This document shows positions 1 through 8,220 of a stretch of 64,000 nucleotides of DNA, piece by piece; position 1 is the stretch's first letter, and every line of letters begins with the position of its first letter. The position numbers were made by a program, and so were the translations under genes. Under the pieces are notes generated by a model. The model was not told the origin of the DNA. It saw nothing but the letters and a program-made list of their open reading frames with translations, and made no database searches. The stretch comes from an uncultured Bartonella sp. (lineage in GTDB: Bacteria; Pseudomonadota; Alphaproteobacteria; Rhizobiales; Rhizobiaceae), in contig CAMLBF010000004.1 in NCBI GenBank assembly GCA_946478235.1, positions 1-64,000 on the forward strand. The letters are read 5' to 3'.

Positions 1-215
<215 letters not shown>

Positions 216-227
216 ATGGTTCCCCGG

Positions 228-1511
228 TTAGGTAGCGTTATGTTGGTCTAGCGTAGCAATTAGCTTGTCACCATCTTGGCCTATAATGAGGCCGTTTACG
301 ATGGTTCCGGCAAGAGCACCGTCAATTTTTGTTAAAGTGAAATCTTCTGTACGACCGATTCCATCTCGTTCGACAAGAATCATGTGTTTGCTGTTTTGTA
401 AACGCTGAAGATGACTTTGATAGGCTTTTTCTCCTGCCTTACGCAGTTTTTCTGCCCTTTGCTTGACAATATGCCGGTCGACTTGTGGCATACGGGCTGC
501 CGGCGTTCCCTCTCTAGGACTAAAGGGAAATACATGAAGATGGGTCAGTCCACATTCATCAATCAGAGATAGTGTATTTTCAAACATTTCATCTGTCTCT
601 GTCGGAAAACCGGCAATGAGATCGGCACCATAAACCATTTCAGGGCGTTTATTGCGCAATTCATTGCAAAATTCGATTGATTGATCACGTAGGTGGCGCC
701 GTTTCATGCGCTTTAAAATCATATTGTCACCCGCCTGTAGAGAAAGGTGCAGATGCGGCATGAGACGTTTTTCATGAACGAGTAATTCGGCCAATTCCTC
801 ATCAACTTCAATTGAATCTATCGAGGAAAGGCGCAAACGTGGTAAGTCCGGTACGCTGCGAAGAATAGAACGAACAAGTTTGCCCAAAGAAGCTTTCCCT
901 GGAAGATCGGGGCCATAACTTGTAAGATCCACGCCTGTCAGGACTACCTCTTGGTAGCCATTTCCATTCAGCCTTTTGATTTGCTCAACAACAGCTCCCA
1001 TTGGAACTGAGCGTGAGGGGCCACGTCCATAAGGGATAATACAAAAAGTGCAACGATGATCGCAACCATTTTGAACCTGCACAAAGGCACGGGCATGTCC
1101 TTCAATAGAGTCAACCATATGAGGCGCGTTTTCCCGCACCTCCATAATATCATTTACTTTTAGTTTTTCGTAATTATTGACGCCGAAATCAGGAAGCTGA
1201 CGATAGGAATGGGCATGCAATTTTTCTTCATTGCCTAGAACGAGATCAACCTCGTCCATATCAGCAAAATCCTGACCAAGAGTTTGCGCCGCACACCCTG
1301 TTACGATGATGCGGGCGAGCGGATTTTCTCTTTTTGCCTTACGAATGGCCTGTTTTGCTTGTCGCACAGCCTCAGCGGTTACGGCGCAAGTATTAAAAAT
1401 AACTGCACCATTTTCGAGATCATCAAGTCCTGCGGCGGCACTTTCCTTGCGCATAACCTCAGATTCAAAGGCGTTCAGTCGGCAGCCAAAGGTTACGATT
1501 TCCGTTGCCAT
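228..1511 (-). CDS. mtaB: tRNA (N6-L-threonylcarbamoyladenosine(37)-C2)-methylthiotransferase MtaB
   Basis: A radical-SAM methylthiotransferase of 427 residues that would convert t6A37 to ms2t6A in ANN-decoding tRNAs. The N-terminal UPF0004 domain carries three cysteines for the auxiliary 4Fe-4S cluster (C10 in GCRLN, C42 in NTCAVT, C73 in TGCAAQ). The radical-SAM motif CDHRCTFC follows (C150, C154, C157), and a short TRAM-like domain ends the protein. The long GYQEVVLTGVDLTSYG segment is typical of the MtaB rather than the MiaB branch. Its start overlaps the dapF stop by one base (TAATG), so the two are translationally coupled. Its substrate base is made by TsaD, which is also encoded in this window. 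Confidence 0.93.
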   Translation of the reverse strand: MATEIVTFGCRLNAFESEVMRKESAAAGLDDLENGAVIFNTCAVTAEAVRQAKQAIRKAKRENPLARIIVTGCAAQTLGQDFADMDEVDLVLGNEEKLHAHSYRQLPDFGVNNYEKLKVNDIMEVRENAPHMVDSIEGHARAFVQVQNGCDHRCTFCIIPYGRGPSRSVPMGAVVEQIKRLNGNGYQEVVLTGVDLTSYGPDLPGKASLGKLVRSILRSVPDLPRLRLSSIDSIEVDEELAELLVHEKRLMPHLHLSLQAGDNMILKRMKRRHLRDQSIEFCNELRNKRPEMVYGADLIAGFPTETDEMFENTLSLIDECGLTHLHVFPFSPREGTPAARMPQVDRHIVKQRAEKLRKAGEKAYQSHLQRLQNSKHMILVERDGIGRTEDFTLTKIDGALAGTIVNGLIIGQDGDKLIATLDQHNAT

Positions 1512-2359
1512 TAGGATAGCTTCCTTTGGTAATTACCGGTAAGGGAATCAAACCATCCTGCAAATTCGAATTCGGTTGGGCCTGTCATGATAATATGATC
1601 GTCGTTACGCCATTCTATTTGCAGGTTTCCACCTGGTAATGTCACTGTAACATGGCGTTTGGTCAAATTCCGGCGGTGAGATGCGACAGTCGCAGCACAG
1701 GCAGCCGTGCCACATGCGCGGGTTAGCCCTGCACCACGTTCCCACGTCCTTAGCATGAGTGTCTCATCAGAGGTCACGTGTGCAATGGAAATATTGCAGC
1801 GTTCTGGAAAAAATGGATCATGTTCCAATTTTGGGCCATATTGATCCAAAGCCACCTGATTAACATCCTCATTTACAAAATAAATGGCATGTGGGTTTCC
1901 CATGGATACAAGTGAAGCATCGGTCAATGGACCGTAAGAAACATCGGCATGGTTGGTGTCAGGTATGGCTGTTGCAACTGGTATTTCATTCCAGATAAGG
2001 TGTGGTTTGCCCATGTCAACCGAAACAAGGCCATTATCAAGGCGTGTTGCTTCAACTATGCCTGCCGCAGTATCGAGTTTGAAATGGTTACCCAGATTTT
2101 GTTTATACAACCATTCCACAACGCAGCGTGTACCATTTCCACAAGCTTGCGCCATCGAGCCATCAGCATTCCATATTTCAATATGGTAGTCGGTACCTGC
2201 TTTTTGAGTGTTATGAACAGCCATAATTTGATCAAAAGCGGTCTCTGTTTCTTTTGCCAATGCAATAGCAGCCTGTGGCGTAATATTTTTTTCCGCATTA
2301 CGCATATCGGCAACGATAATTTCGTTACCCAAGCCATTCATTTTGTAAAAAGGAACCAT
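1511..2359 (-). CDS. dapF: Diaminopimelate epimerase
   Basis: DapF interconverts LL- and meso-diaminopimelate for lysine and peptidoglycan synthesis in the cytoplasm. At 282 residues it has normal family length. Both catalytic cysteines are visible in the family motifs: C73 in ACGNGTRC and C216 in ACGTAACA, one from each half of the pseudo-symmetric fold. The N-terminus MVPFYKMNGLGNEI matches the usual start, and GNPHAIYFV is the conserved middle motif. It is the first gene of the minus-strand dapF-mtaB-ftsY unit, so a promoter should lie in the AT-rich gap above 2360. Confidence 0.96.
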   Translation of the reverse strand: MVPFYKMNGLGNEIIVADMRNAEKNITPQAAIALAKETETAFDQIMAVHNTQKAGTDYHIEIWNADGSMAQACGNGTRCVVEWLYKQNLGNHFKLDTAAGIVEATRLDNGLVSVDMGKPHLIWNEIPVATAIPDTNHADVSYGPLTDASLVSMGNPHAIYFVNEDVNQVALDQYGPKLEHDPFFPERCNISIAHVTSDETLMLRTWERGAGLTRACGTAACAATVASHRRNLTKRHVTVTLPGGNLQIEWRNDDHIIMTGPTEFEFAGWFDSLTGNYQRKLS

Positions 2360-2837
2360 TCTTTTTATTTACCTTTGAATTTTTACCATAATATGACCGA
2401 AAAGTCTTTAAATTGCCAGTTATAGCAATGGAAAGTAAAGGCGAAATTTAAACTGGAATGAGCCAATATACGATTTGATCAAATGATATTCGAAAATATT
2501 ATGGTATTTCACTCGTTTGGCAGCAAATTTTTTATTCTTTTTCAAACAAGGTAAATGCGATTATAAAACAAACTTATATTTAAAATTATAGTTATTTTTC
2601 AATTTCTTATATTGATTTAAGCTTTTTACGGAATGGTAAATTTCATGATAATGATGTGAAATATCCGGCAAAATGATCGTCAGATTAAAAGATTGTTGTC
2701 ATGTTTTGCTTTTTTTCTGCTGTCTTTTTGTTATTTATAACTACAATTGAATAATATTATGGAAATTGTGCATTTGATGTGCAATCTCTGATGCGCGGTT
2801 CATGAATGGTGCGCGTTGCAGCTATGGAGAGTGTAGA
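2360..2837. other. AT-rich divergent intergenic region between dapF and omp19
   Basis: About 480 bases without a convincing gene. It separates two divergent units and so should hold promoters for dapF-mtaB-ftsY (minus) and omp19 (plus). The DNA is rich in A/T runs. Near 2769-2790 a weak imperfect inverted repeat is present (attgtgca / tgtgcaat, with G-T pairs). I recognise no RNA gene or known operator here. Confidence 0.6.
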
Positions 2838-3383
2838 ATGGCAATCTCGAAAAGTTTAACATTAGGCCTTGCTGTCGTAGCTATGGCGCTTTCTGGTTGT
2901 ATGTCATCAAGATTGGGGAATGATGGTGGTGGCGATGCTCCGCAAGTTGTCATGCCGGGCCCTGCCAGTTCTGGCGGTATAAGTCAGTCTACATTACCGC
3001 CCCCATCAGGAAGCTTTCCTGCAGCACCAAGTAGTAATGTTGCAAGTGCAGATGCAACCGCTCCAGGCCAAACTGTTAGCCAGCAACCACCAAGCAATGC
3101 TGCAGATTTGACACCAGCCAGCGTTGCGGGTGTCTGGAAAGCTTCTATTGGAGGCTTGAACTGCCAAATAGCGACACCACAAACAAAGTATGGCCAGGGA
3201 TATCGTGCTGGTCCTCTGCATTGTCCTGCAGCCTTTACGGGGGTTAGCTCATGGGCAATTAATGGCAAACAGTTGAATTTCTATGATAATTCAGGAAGTC
3301 CGATTGCGACACTTTATTCGGCAGGATCAAGCCGCTTTGAAGGGAATACTGTGAATGGTCAGGCCGTTATTTTGAGCCGTTAA
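2838..3383 (+). CDS. omp19: Omp19-type outer membrane lipoprotein / protease inhibitor
   Basis: I place the start at ATG 2838 (MAISKSLTLGL), not at the track's 2802, because GGAGA at 2826-2830 is well spaced and the protein then opens with a clean lipoprotein signal ending in the lipobox LSGC. A Pro/Ser/Ala-rich linker follows, then a C-terminal domain of about 90 residues containing VAGVWKASIGGLNCQIATPQ and TKYGQGYRAGPLHCP. From memory this is nearly the same as Brucella Omp19, whose Inh-like beta-barrel inhibits host proteases. The two Cys of the mature domain could form the conserved disulfide. The anchored outer-membrane location is inferred from the family. Confidence 0.9.
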   Translation: MAISKSLTLGLAVVAMALSGCMSSRLGNDGGGDAPQVVMPGPASSGGISQSTLPPPSGSFPAAPSSNVASADATAPGQTVSQQPPSNAADLTPASVAGVWKASIGGLNCQIATPQTKYGQGYRAGPLHCPAAFTGVSSWAINGKQLNFYDNSGSPIATLYSAGSSRFEGNTVNGQAVILSR

Positions 3384-3393
3384 TCGGCTCAAA
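3371..3393 (+). terminator. Hairpin spanning the omp19 stop codon
   Basis: A perfect 9-bp inverted repeat (tttgagccg / cggctcaaa, loop ttaat) covers the last codons and stop of omp19. No T-run follows, so it may stabilise the mRNA end or act as a weak terminator rather than a classical intrinsic one. Confidence 0.4.
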
Positions 3394-3454
3394 CATTCGG
3401 TTATTAAATATTTCAGGAAGTTTTTTCGATTTCTCGAGTTAAAGGATGTAGCGA

Positions 3455-4603
3455 ATGGGGGTAATGCTGGAGCGTTATGAAACGCTGGTTGAGAATGGAG
3501 ATATCAATTCCGATCCAGCTCAAATAGCTTTAACGGCTCATTTTGATCGCCTCATTTCAGACCTATCCAATAAACGATTATCGCAAAAAAGTTCGCCGCT
3601 TGGTTGGTTATTCGGAAAAAACAAAGATAGCAAAAAACCGGTTCAGGGTCTCTATATCTATGGAGAAGTTGGACGCGGCAAAACAATGCTGATGGATCTG
3701 TTTTTTTCCTGTTTGCCGGAAGGGGACAAAAGGCGAGCACATTTTAATGATTTTATGGCTGATGTGCATGATAGGATTAACGAACATCGGCAAGCGTTAA
3801 CCCGCGGTGAAACAAAACAGAATGATCCTATTCCACCCGTCGCGGATAGTTTGGCCAAACAGGCAAAAGTTTTATGTTTCGATGAATTTACCGTAACAGA
3901 TATTGCTGACGCTATGGTTCTATCTAGGCTTTTTACAGCTTTGTTTGAACGGAATGTTACATTGATTGCCACTTCCAATGTTGCACCAGATGATCTCTAC
4001 CGCAATGGTCTGAATCGACAGTTGTTTTTGCCTTTTATTTCTATTTTGAAAGAGCATGTCGAAATTGTTAATCTTGATGCCGAAACCGATTATCGCCTTG
4101 AGAAAGCTGATCGTCAGCCGGTGTATATTTCTCCATTAGGGGCTGCGACACTCAATAAAATGGATGCGGCTTGGGAGCTGGTTAAGAATGGTTGTGAGGA
4201 ACACGCCGTTGATGTGACTGTGCGTGGTCATCCGGTTCACGTTCCCCGTTCGACTGAAAAAGCTGCGCGATTTGAATATGTTGATCTTTGTTCAAAGCCA
4301 TTAGCTGCGGCGGATTATTTAGCTTTGGCAGAAAAATATCATACATTCTTCATCGATAATGTGCCTATTATGGATGATGAGCATCGTAATGAAACGAAAC
4401 GTTTCATTCTATTGGTCGATACGCTTTATGACCGTCATGTTCGTTTATTTATTTCAGCTGCCGATACTGCAAATAAACTGTATCAGGGACATTCTCATAC
4501 AACTGAAACATTTGAGTTTGAACGGACTGCTTCACGGCTTTTTGAAATGCAAAGTGAAGAATATTTGCAGATTTGGGCAGAGAAAAATCAAGCCAGTCTT
4601 TGA
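3455..4603 (+). CDS. zapE: Cell division protein ZapE / AFG1-like ATPase
   Basis: A P-loop ATPase of 382 residues in the AFG1/ZapE family, which is tied to FtsZ-ring dynamics in bacteria and to mitochondrial protein quality control in eukaryotes. Walker A is GEVGRGKT (residues 70-77), preceded by the typical KPVQGLYIYG strand, and Walker B is VLCFDEF. The following TDIADAM and ATSNVAPDDLYRNGLNRQLFLPFI segments are family hallmarks. The start at 3455 has AAAGGA upstream. Its place just before mdh is common in rhizobia, but 329 bases separate them, so they are probably separate transcripts. Confidence 0.9.
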   Translation: MGVMLERYETLVENGDINSDPAQIALTAHFDRLISDLSNKRLSQKSSPLGWLFGKNKDSKKPVQGLYIYGEVGRGKTMLMDLFFSCLPEGDKRRAHFNDFMADVHDRINEHRQALTRGETKQNDPIPPVADSLAKQAKVLCFDEFTVTDIADAMVLSRLFTALFERNVTLIATSNVAPDDLYRNGLNRQLFLPFISILKEHVEIVNLDAETDYRLEKADRQPVYISPLGAATLNKMDAAWELVKNGCEEHAVDVTVRGHPVHVPRSTEKAARFEYVDLCSKPLAAADYLALAEKYHTFFIDNVPIMDDEHRNETKRFILLVDTLYDRHVRLFISAADTANKLYQGHSHTTETFEFERTASRLFEMQSEEYLQIWAEKNQASL

Positions 4604-5893
<1,290 letters not shown>

Positions 5894-5895
<2 letters not shown>

Positions 5896-5916
5896 GTGGG
5901 GTCAGCCCCACTTTTT
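5894..5916 (+). terminator. Intrinsic terminator after mdh
   Basis: Stem aagtgggg / ccccactt (8 bp, loop tcag) followed by a T-run. It starts inside the mdh stop codon. A second, shorter hairpin with a bulge (gggaccg / cggccc) follows near 5949-5966 in front of sucC. This suggests attenuation between mdh and sucCD or a separate sucC promoter. Confidence 0.75.
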
Positions 5917-5986
5917 CGTTGAATAGAGTCGGATATACCGATTTTCCGGGACCGTCTTTCGGCCCAAAATAGAAAAGGAAAAATGA

Positions 5987-7183
5987 ATGAATATCCATGA
6001 ATATCAGGCCAAGCGTCTGCTTCATGAATATGGTGCACCTATTGCTAATGGTGTTGCTGTGTATTCAGTCGAGCAGGCAGAGGAATGGGCAAAAAAATTG
6101 CCTGGACCGCTTTATGTCGTAAAAAGCCAGATCCATGCTGGTGGTCGCGGCAAAGGCAAGTTCAAGGAACTTGGTCCCGATGCTAAAGGTGGCGTCCGTC
6201 TGGCAAAGTCAGTTGATGAAGTTGTAGCCAATGTAAAAGAAATGCTTGGCAAGACACTCGTCACAAAACAGACAGGTCCAGCCGGCAAGCAGGTCAATCG
6301 TCTTTATATTGAAGACGGTGCGGATATTGATCGTGAACTTTACCTATCTATTCTTGTCGACCGGACAGTCGGTGAAGTTGCTTTTGTTGTTTCAACAGAA
6401 GGTGGTATGGATATCGAAACGGTTGCTCATGACACACCAGAAAAAATCCTTACCCTAGCAATTGATCCTGAAAAAGGCGTAACCGCTGAAGATAGTACAA
6501 AGCTTTGCGATGCGTTGAAATTGGATGGCGCTGCCCGTGAAGATGGCATGAAACTATTCCCGATCCTTTATAAGGCTTTCGTGGAAAAAGATATGAGCCT
6601 ACTTGAGGTTAACCCATTGATCGTCATGAAGAACGGTCATTTGCGTTTGCTCGATTCCAAAGTATCGTTCGACAATAACGCTTTGTTCCGTCATCAGGAC
6701 ATTCTTGAACTGCGTGATACAACAGAAGAAGATCCAAAGGAAATTGAAGCTTCCAAGCATGATCTTGCTTACGTAGCTCTTGAAGGCAACATCGGTTGTA
6801 TGGTCAACGGTGCTGGTCTTGCAATGGCAACGATGGATATCATCAAGCTTTATGGTGGTGAGCCAGCTAACTTCCTTGATGTTGGTGGTGGTGCTACAAA
6901 AGAACGCGTCACAGCAGCTTTCAAGATTATTACGGCCGACCCACATGTAAAAGGCATTCTTATCAATATCTTTGGTGGCATCATGCGTTGTGATGTTATC
7001 GCAGAAGGTGTTGTTGCTGCCGTTAAAGAAGTTGGCTTGAAGGTACCTTTGGTGGTTCGTCTTGAAGGAACCAATGTCGATAAAGGCAAAGCCATTATCA
7101 ACGAAAGTGGCCTCAATGTGATTTCTGCGGATGATCTTGATGACGCCGCTAAGAAAATCGTTGCAGCCGTGAAGGGAGCTTAA
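5987..7183 (+). CDS. sucC: Succinyl-CoA ligase (ADP-forming) beta subunit
   Basis: The ATP-grasp subunit of succinyl-CoA synthetase, which couples succinyl-CoA cleavage to nucleotide triphosphate formation. It has 398 residues and opens with the invariant [28 protein letters not shown] belongs to the nucleotide-binding lobe, LLEVNPLIV contributes the metal-binding segment, and [13 protein letters not shown] is the C-terminal succinate/phosphate-loop motif. An overlapping out-of-frame ATG at 5983 is not used. It is separated from sucD by only 3 bases. Confidence 0.97.
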   Translation: MNIHEYQAKRLLHEYGAPIANGVAVYSVEQAEEWAKKLPGPLYVVKSQIHAGGRGKGKFKELGPDAKGGVRLAKSVDEVVANVKEMLGKTLVTKQTGPAGKQVNRLYIEDGADIDRELYLSILVDRTVGEVAFVVSTEGGMDIETVAHDTPEKILTLAIDPEKGVTAEDSTKLCDALKLDGAAREDGMKLFPILYKAFVEKDMSLLEVNPLIVMKNGHLRLLDSKVSFDNNALFRHQDILELRDTTEEDPKEIEASKHDLAYVALEGNIGCMVNGAGLAMATMDIIKLYGGEPANFLDVGGGATKERVTAAFKIITADPHVKGILINIFGGIMRCDVIAEGVVAAVKEVGLKVPLVVRLEGTNVDKGKAIINESGLNVISADDLDDAAKKIVAAVKGA

Positions 7184-7186
7184 ATC

Positions 7187-8089
7187 ATGTCGATTCTTAT
7201 CAACAAAGATACTAAGGTTCTCGTACAGGGCTTGACCGGTAAAACCGGTACATTCCACACGGAACAGGCTTTGGCCTATCATGGCACAAAGATGGTTGGT
7301 GGTGTAAACCCTAAAAAAGGTGGCGAAACTTGGCAGGGTGGTAATGGTGAAACATTACCAATTTTCACAAGTGTTGCTGAGGGTAAAGAAAAGACAGGTG
7401 CCGATGCTTCTGTTATCTATGTTCCACCAGCAGGTGCTGCAGCTGCAATCATTGAAGCTATTGAAGCTGAAATTGGTTTGATCGTTTGTATCACCGAGGG
7501 TATTCCTGTTCTTGACATGGTCAAAGTTAAGGCCAGATTGAACAAGTCAAAATCACGCCTTGTTGGTCCAAACTGTCCAGGTGTTTTGACTCCAGATGAA
7601 TGCAAGATTGGTATTATGCCAGGCTCTATCTTTAAGAAGGGTTCTGTTGGTGTTGTATCACGCTCAGGTACTTTGACATATGAAGCTGTTTATCAGACTT
7701 CAATGGAAGGTTTAGGCCAGACGACAGCTGTCGGTATTGGTGGCGACCCTGTTAAAGGAACAGAGTTTATTGACGTGCTAGAGATGTTCTTGGCCGACGA
7801 AGCAACTGAATCAATTGTTATGATTGGTGAAATTGGTGGTTCTGCTGAAGAAGATGCTTCCCAATTCCTGATTGATGAAGCCAAAAAAGGCCGCCATAAA
7901 CCTGTTGTAGGCTTTATTGCTGGTCGTACAGCACCTCCAGGACGTACAATGGGGCACGCTGGTGCCGTTATTTCTGGTGGTAAAGGTGGTGCGGAAGATA
8001 AGATTGCAGCTATGGAAGCTGCAGGTATCCGCGTTTCACCTTCGCCAGCTCAGATTGGCAAAACACTTGTAGACGTTCTTAAAGGCTAA
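7187..8089 (+). CDS. sucD: Succinyl-CoA ligase (ADP-forming) alpha subunit
   Basis: Partner of SucC. The 300-residue protein starts [24 protein letters not shown], whose GLTGKTG loop belongs to the CoA-binding Rossmann domain. [21 protein letters not shown] is strongly conserved. [13 protein letters not shown] near residue 250 carries the histidine phosphorylated during catalysis. With sucC it forms a tight two-gene unit. The 131-base gap to sucA contains three hairpins, described separately. Confidence 0.97.
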   Translation: MSILINKDTKVLVQGLTGKTGTFHTEQALAYHGTKMVGGVNPKKGGETWQGGNGETLPIFTSVAEGKEKTGADASVIYVPPAGAAAAIIEAIEAEIGLIVCITEGIPVLDMVKVKARLNKSKSRLVGPNCPGVLTPDECKIGIMPGSIFKKGSVGVVSRSGTLTYEAVYQTSMEGLGQTTAVGIGGDPVKGTEFIDVLEMFLADEATESIVMIGEIGGSAEEDASQFLIDEAKKGRHKPVVGFIAGRTAPPGRTMGHAGAVISGGKGGAEDKIAAMEAAGIRVSPSPAQIGKTLVDVLKG

Positions 8090-8098
8090 ATGCTTGAA

Positions 8099-8126
8099 AG
8101 CCACCCGTTGTAAAATACGGGTGGCT
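8099..8126 (+). terminator. Strong hairpin after sucD
   Basis: A perfect 10-bp stem (agccacccgt / acgggtggct) with an 8-base loop begins 10 bases after the sucD stop. The downstream AAATATT is a poor T-tract, so termination would be partial. It may instead be an mRNA 3'-end stabiliser or a processing element inside the suc operon. Confidence 0.6.
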
Positions 8127-8164
8127 AAATATTCAACAGAAGCAATGGCTTCTTCAACGTAATT

Positions 8165-8220
8165 CCGTAGGGGATACCCACGGATTTTAAGGAGACGGAA
8201 CAAACGTTCCGGCAGAAGAA
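8165..8220 (+). promoter_or_regulatory. Structured sucA leader with a hairpin between Shine-Dalgarno and start codon
   Basis: Hairpin ccgt-a-ggg / cccacgg (8165-8183, one bulged A) is followed by the Shine-Dalgarno AAGGAG at 8189-8194. Next comes a perfect 6-bp hairpin cggaac-aaac-gttccg (8196-8211), and then 9 bases to the sucA ATG at 8221. In linear distance the SD is 26 bases away, too far. With the hairpin folded the effective spacing is about 10 bases. No in-frame start exists between an in-frame TAA (8188-8190) and 8221, so the distant SD is not explained by an upstream start. Confidence 0.6.

Noticed and set aside
1949-2425. 158-residue plus-strand ORF opposite dapF
   Set aside because: Mirror frame of dapF with a Cys/His/Phe-rich composition and no ribosome site; treated as a shadow.
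6599-7282. 227-residue minus-strand ORF opposite sucC
   Set aside because: It is fully antisense to a strongly conserved gene, its composition is that of a frame shadow, and it has no recognisable domain.
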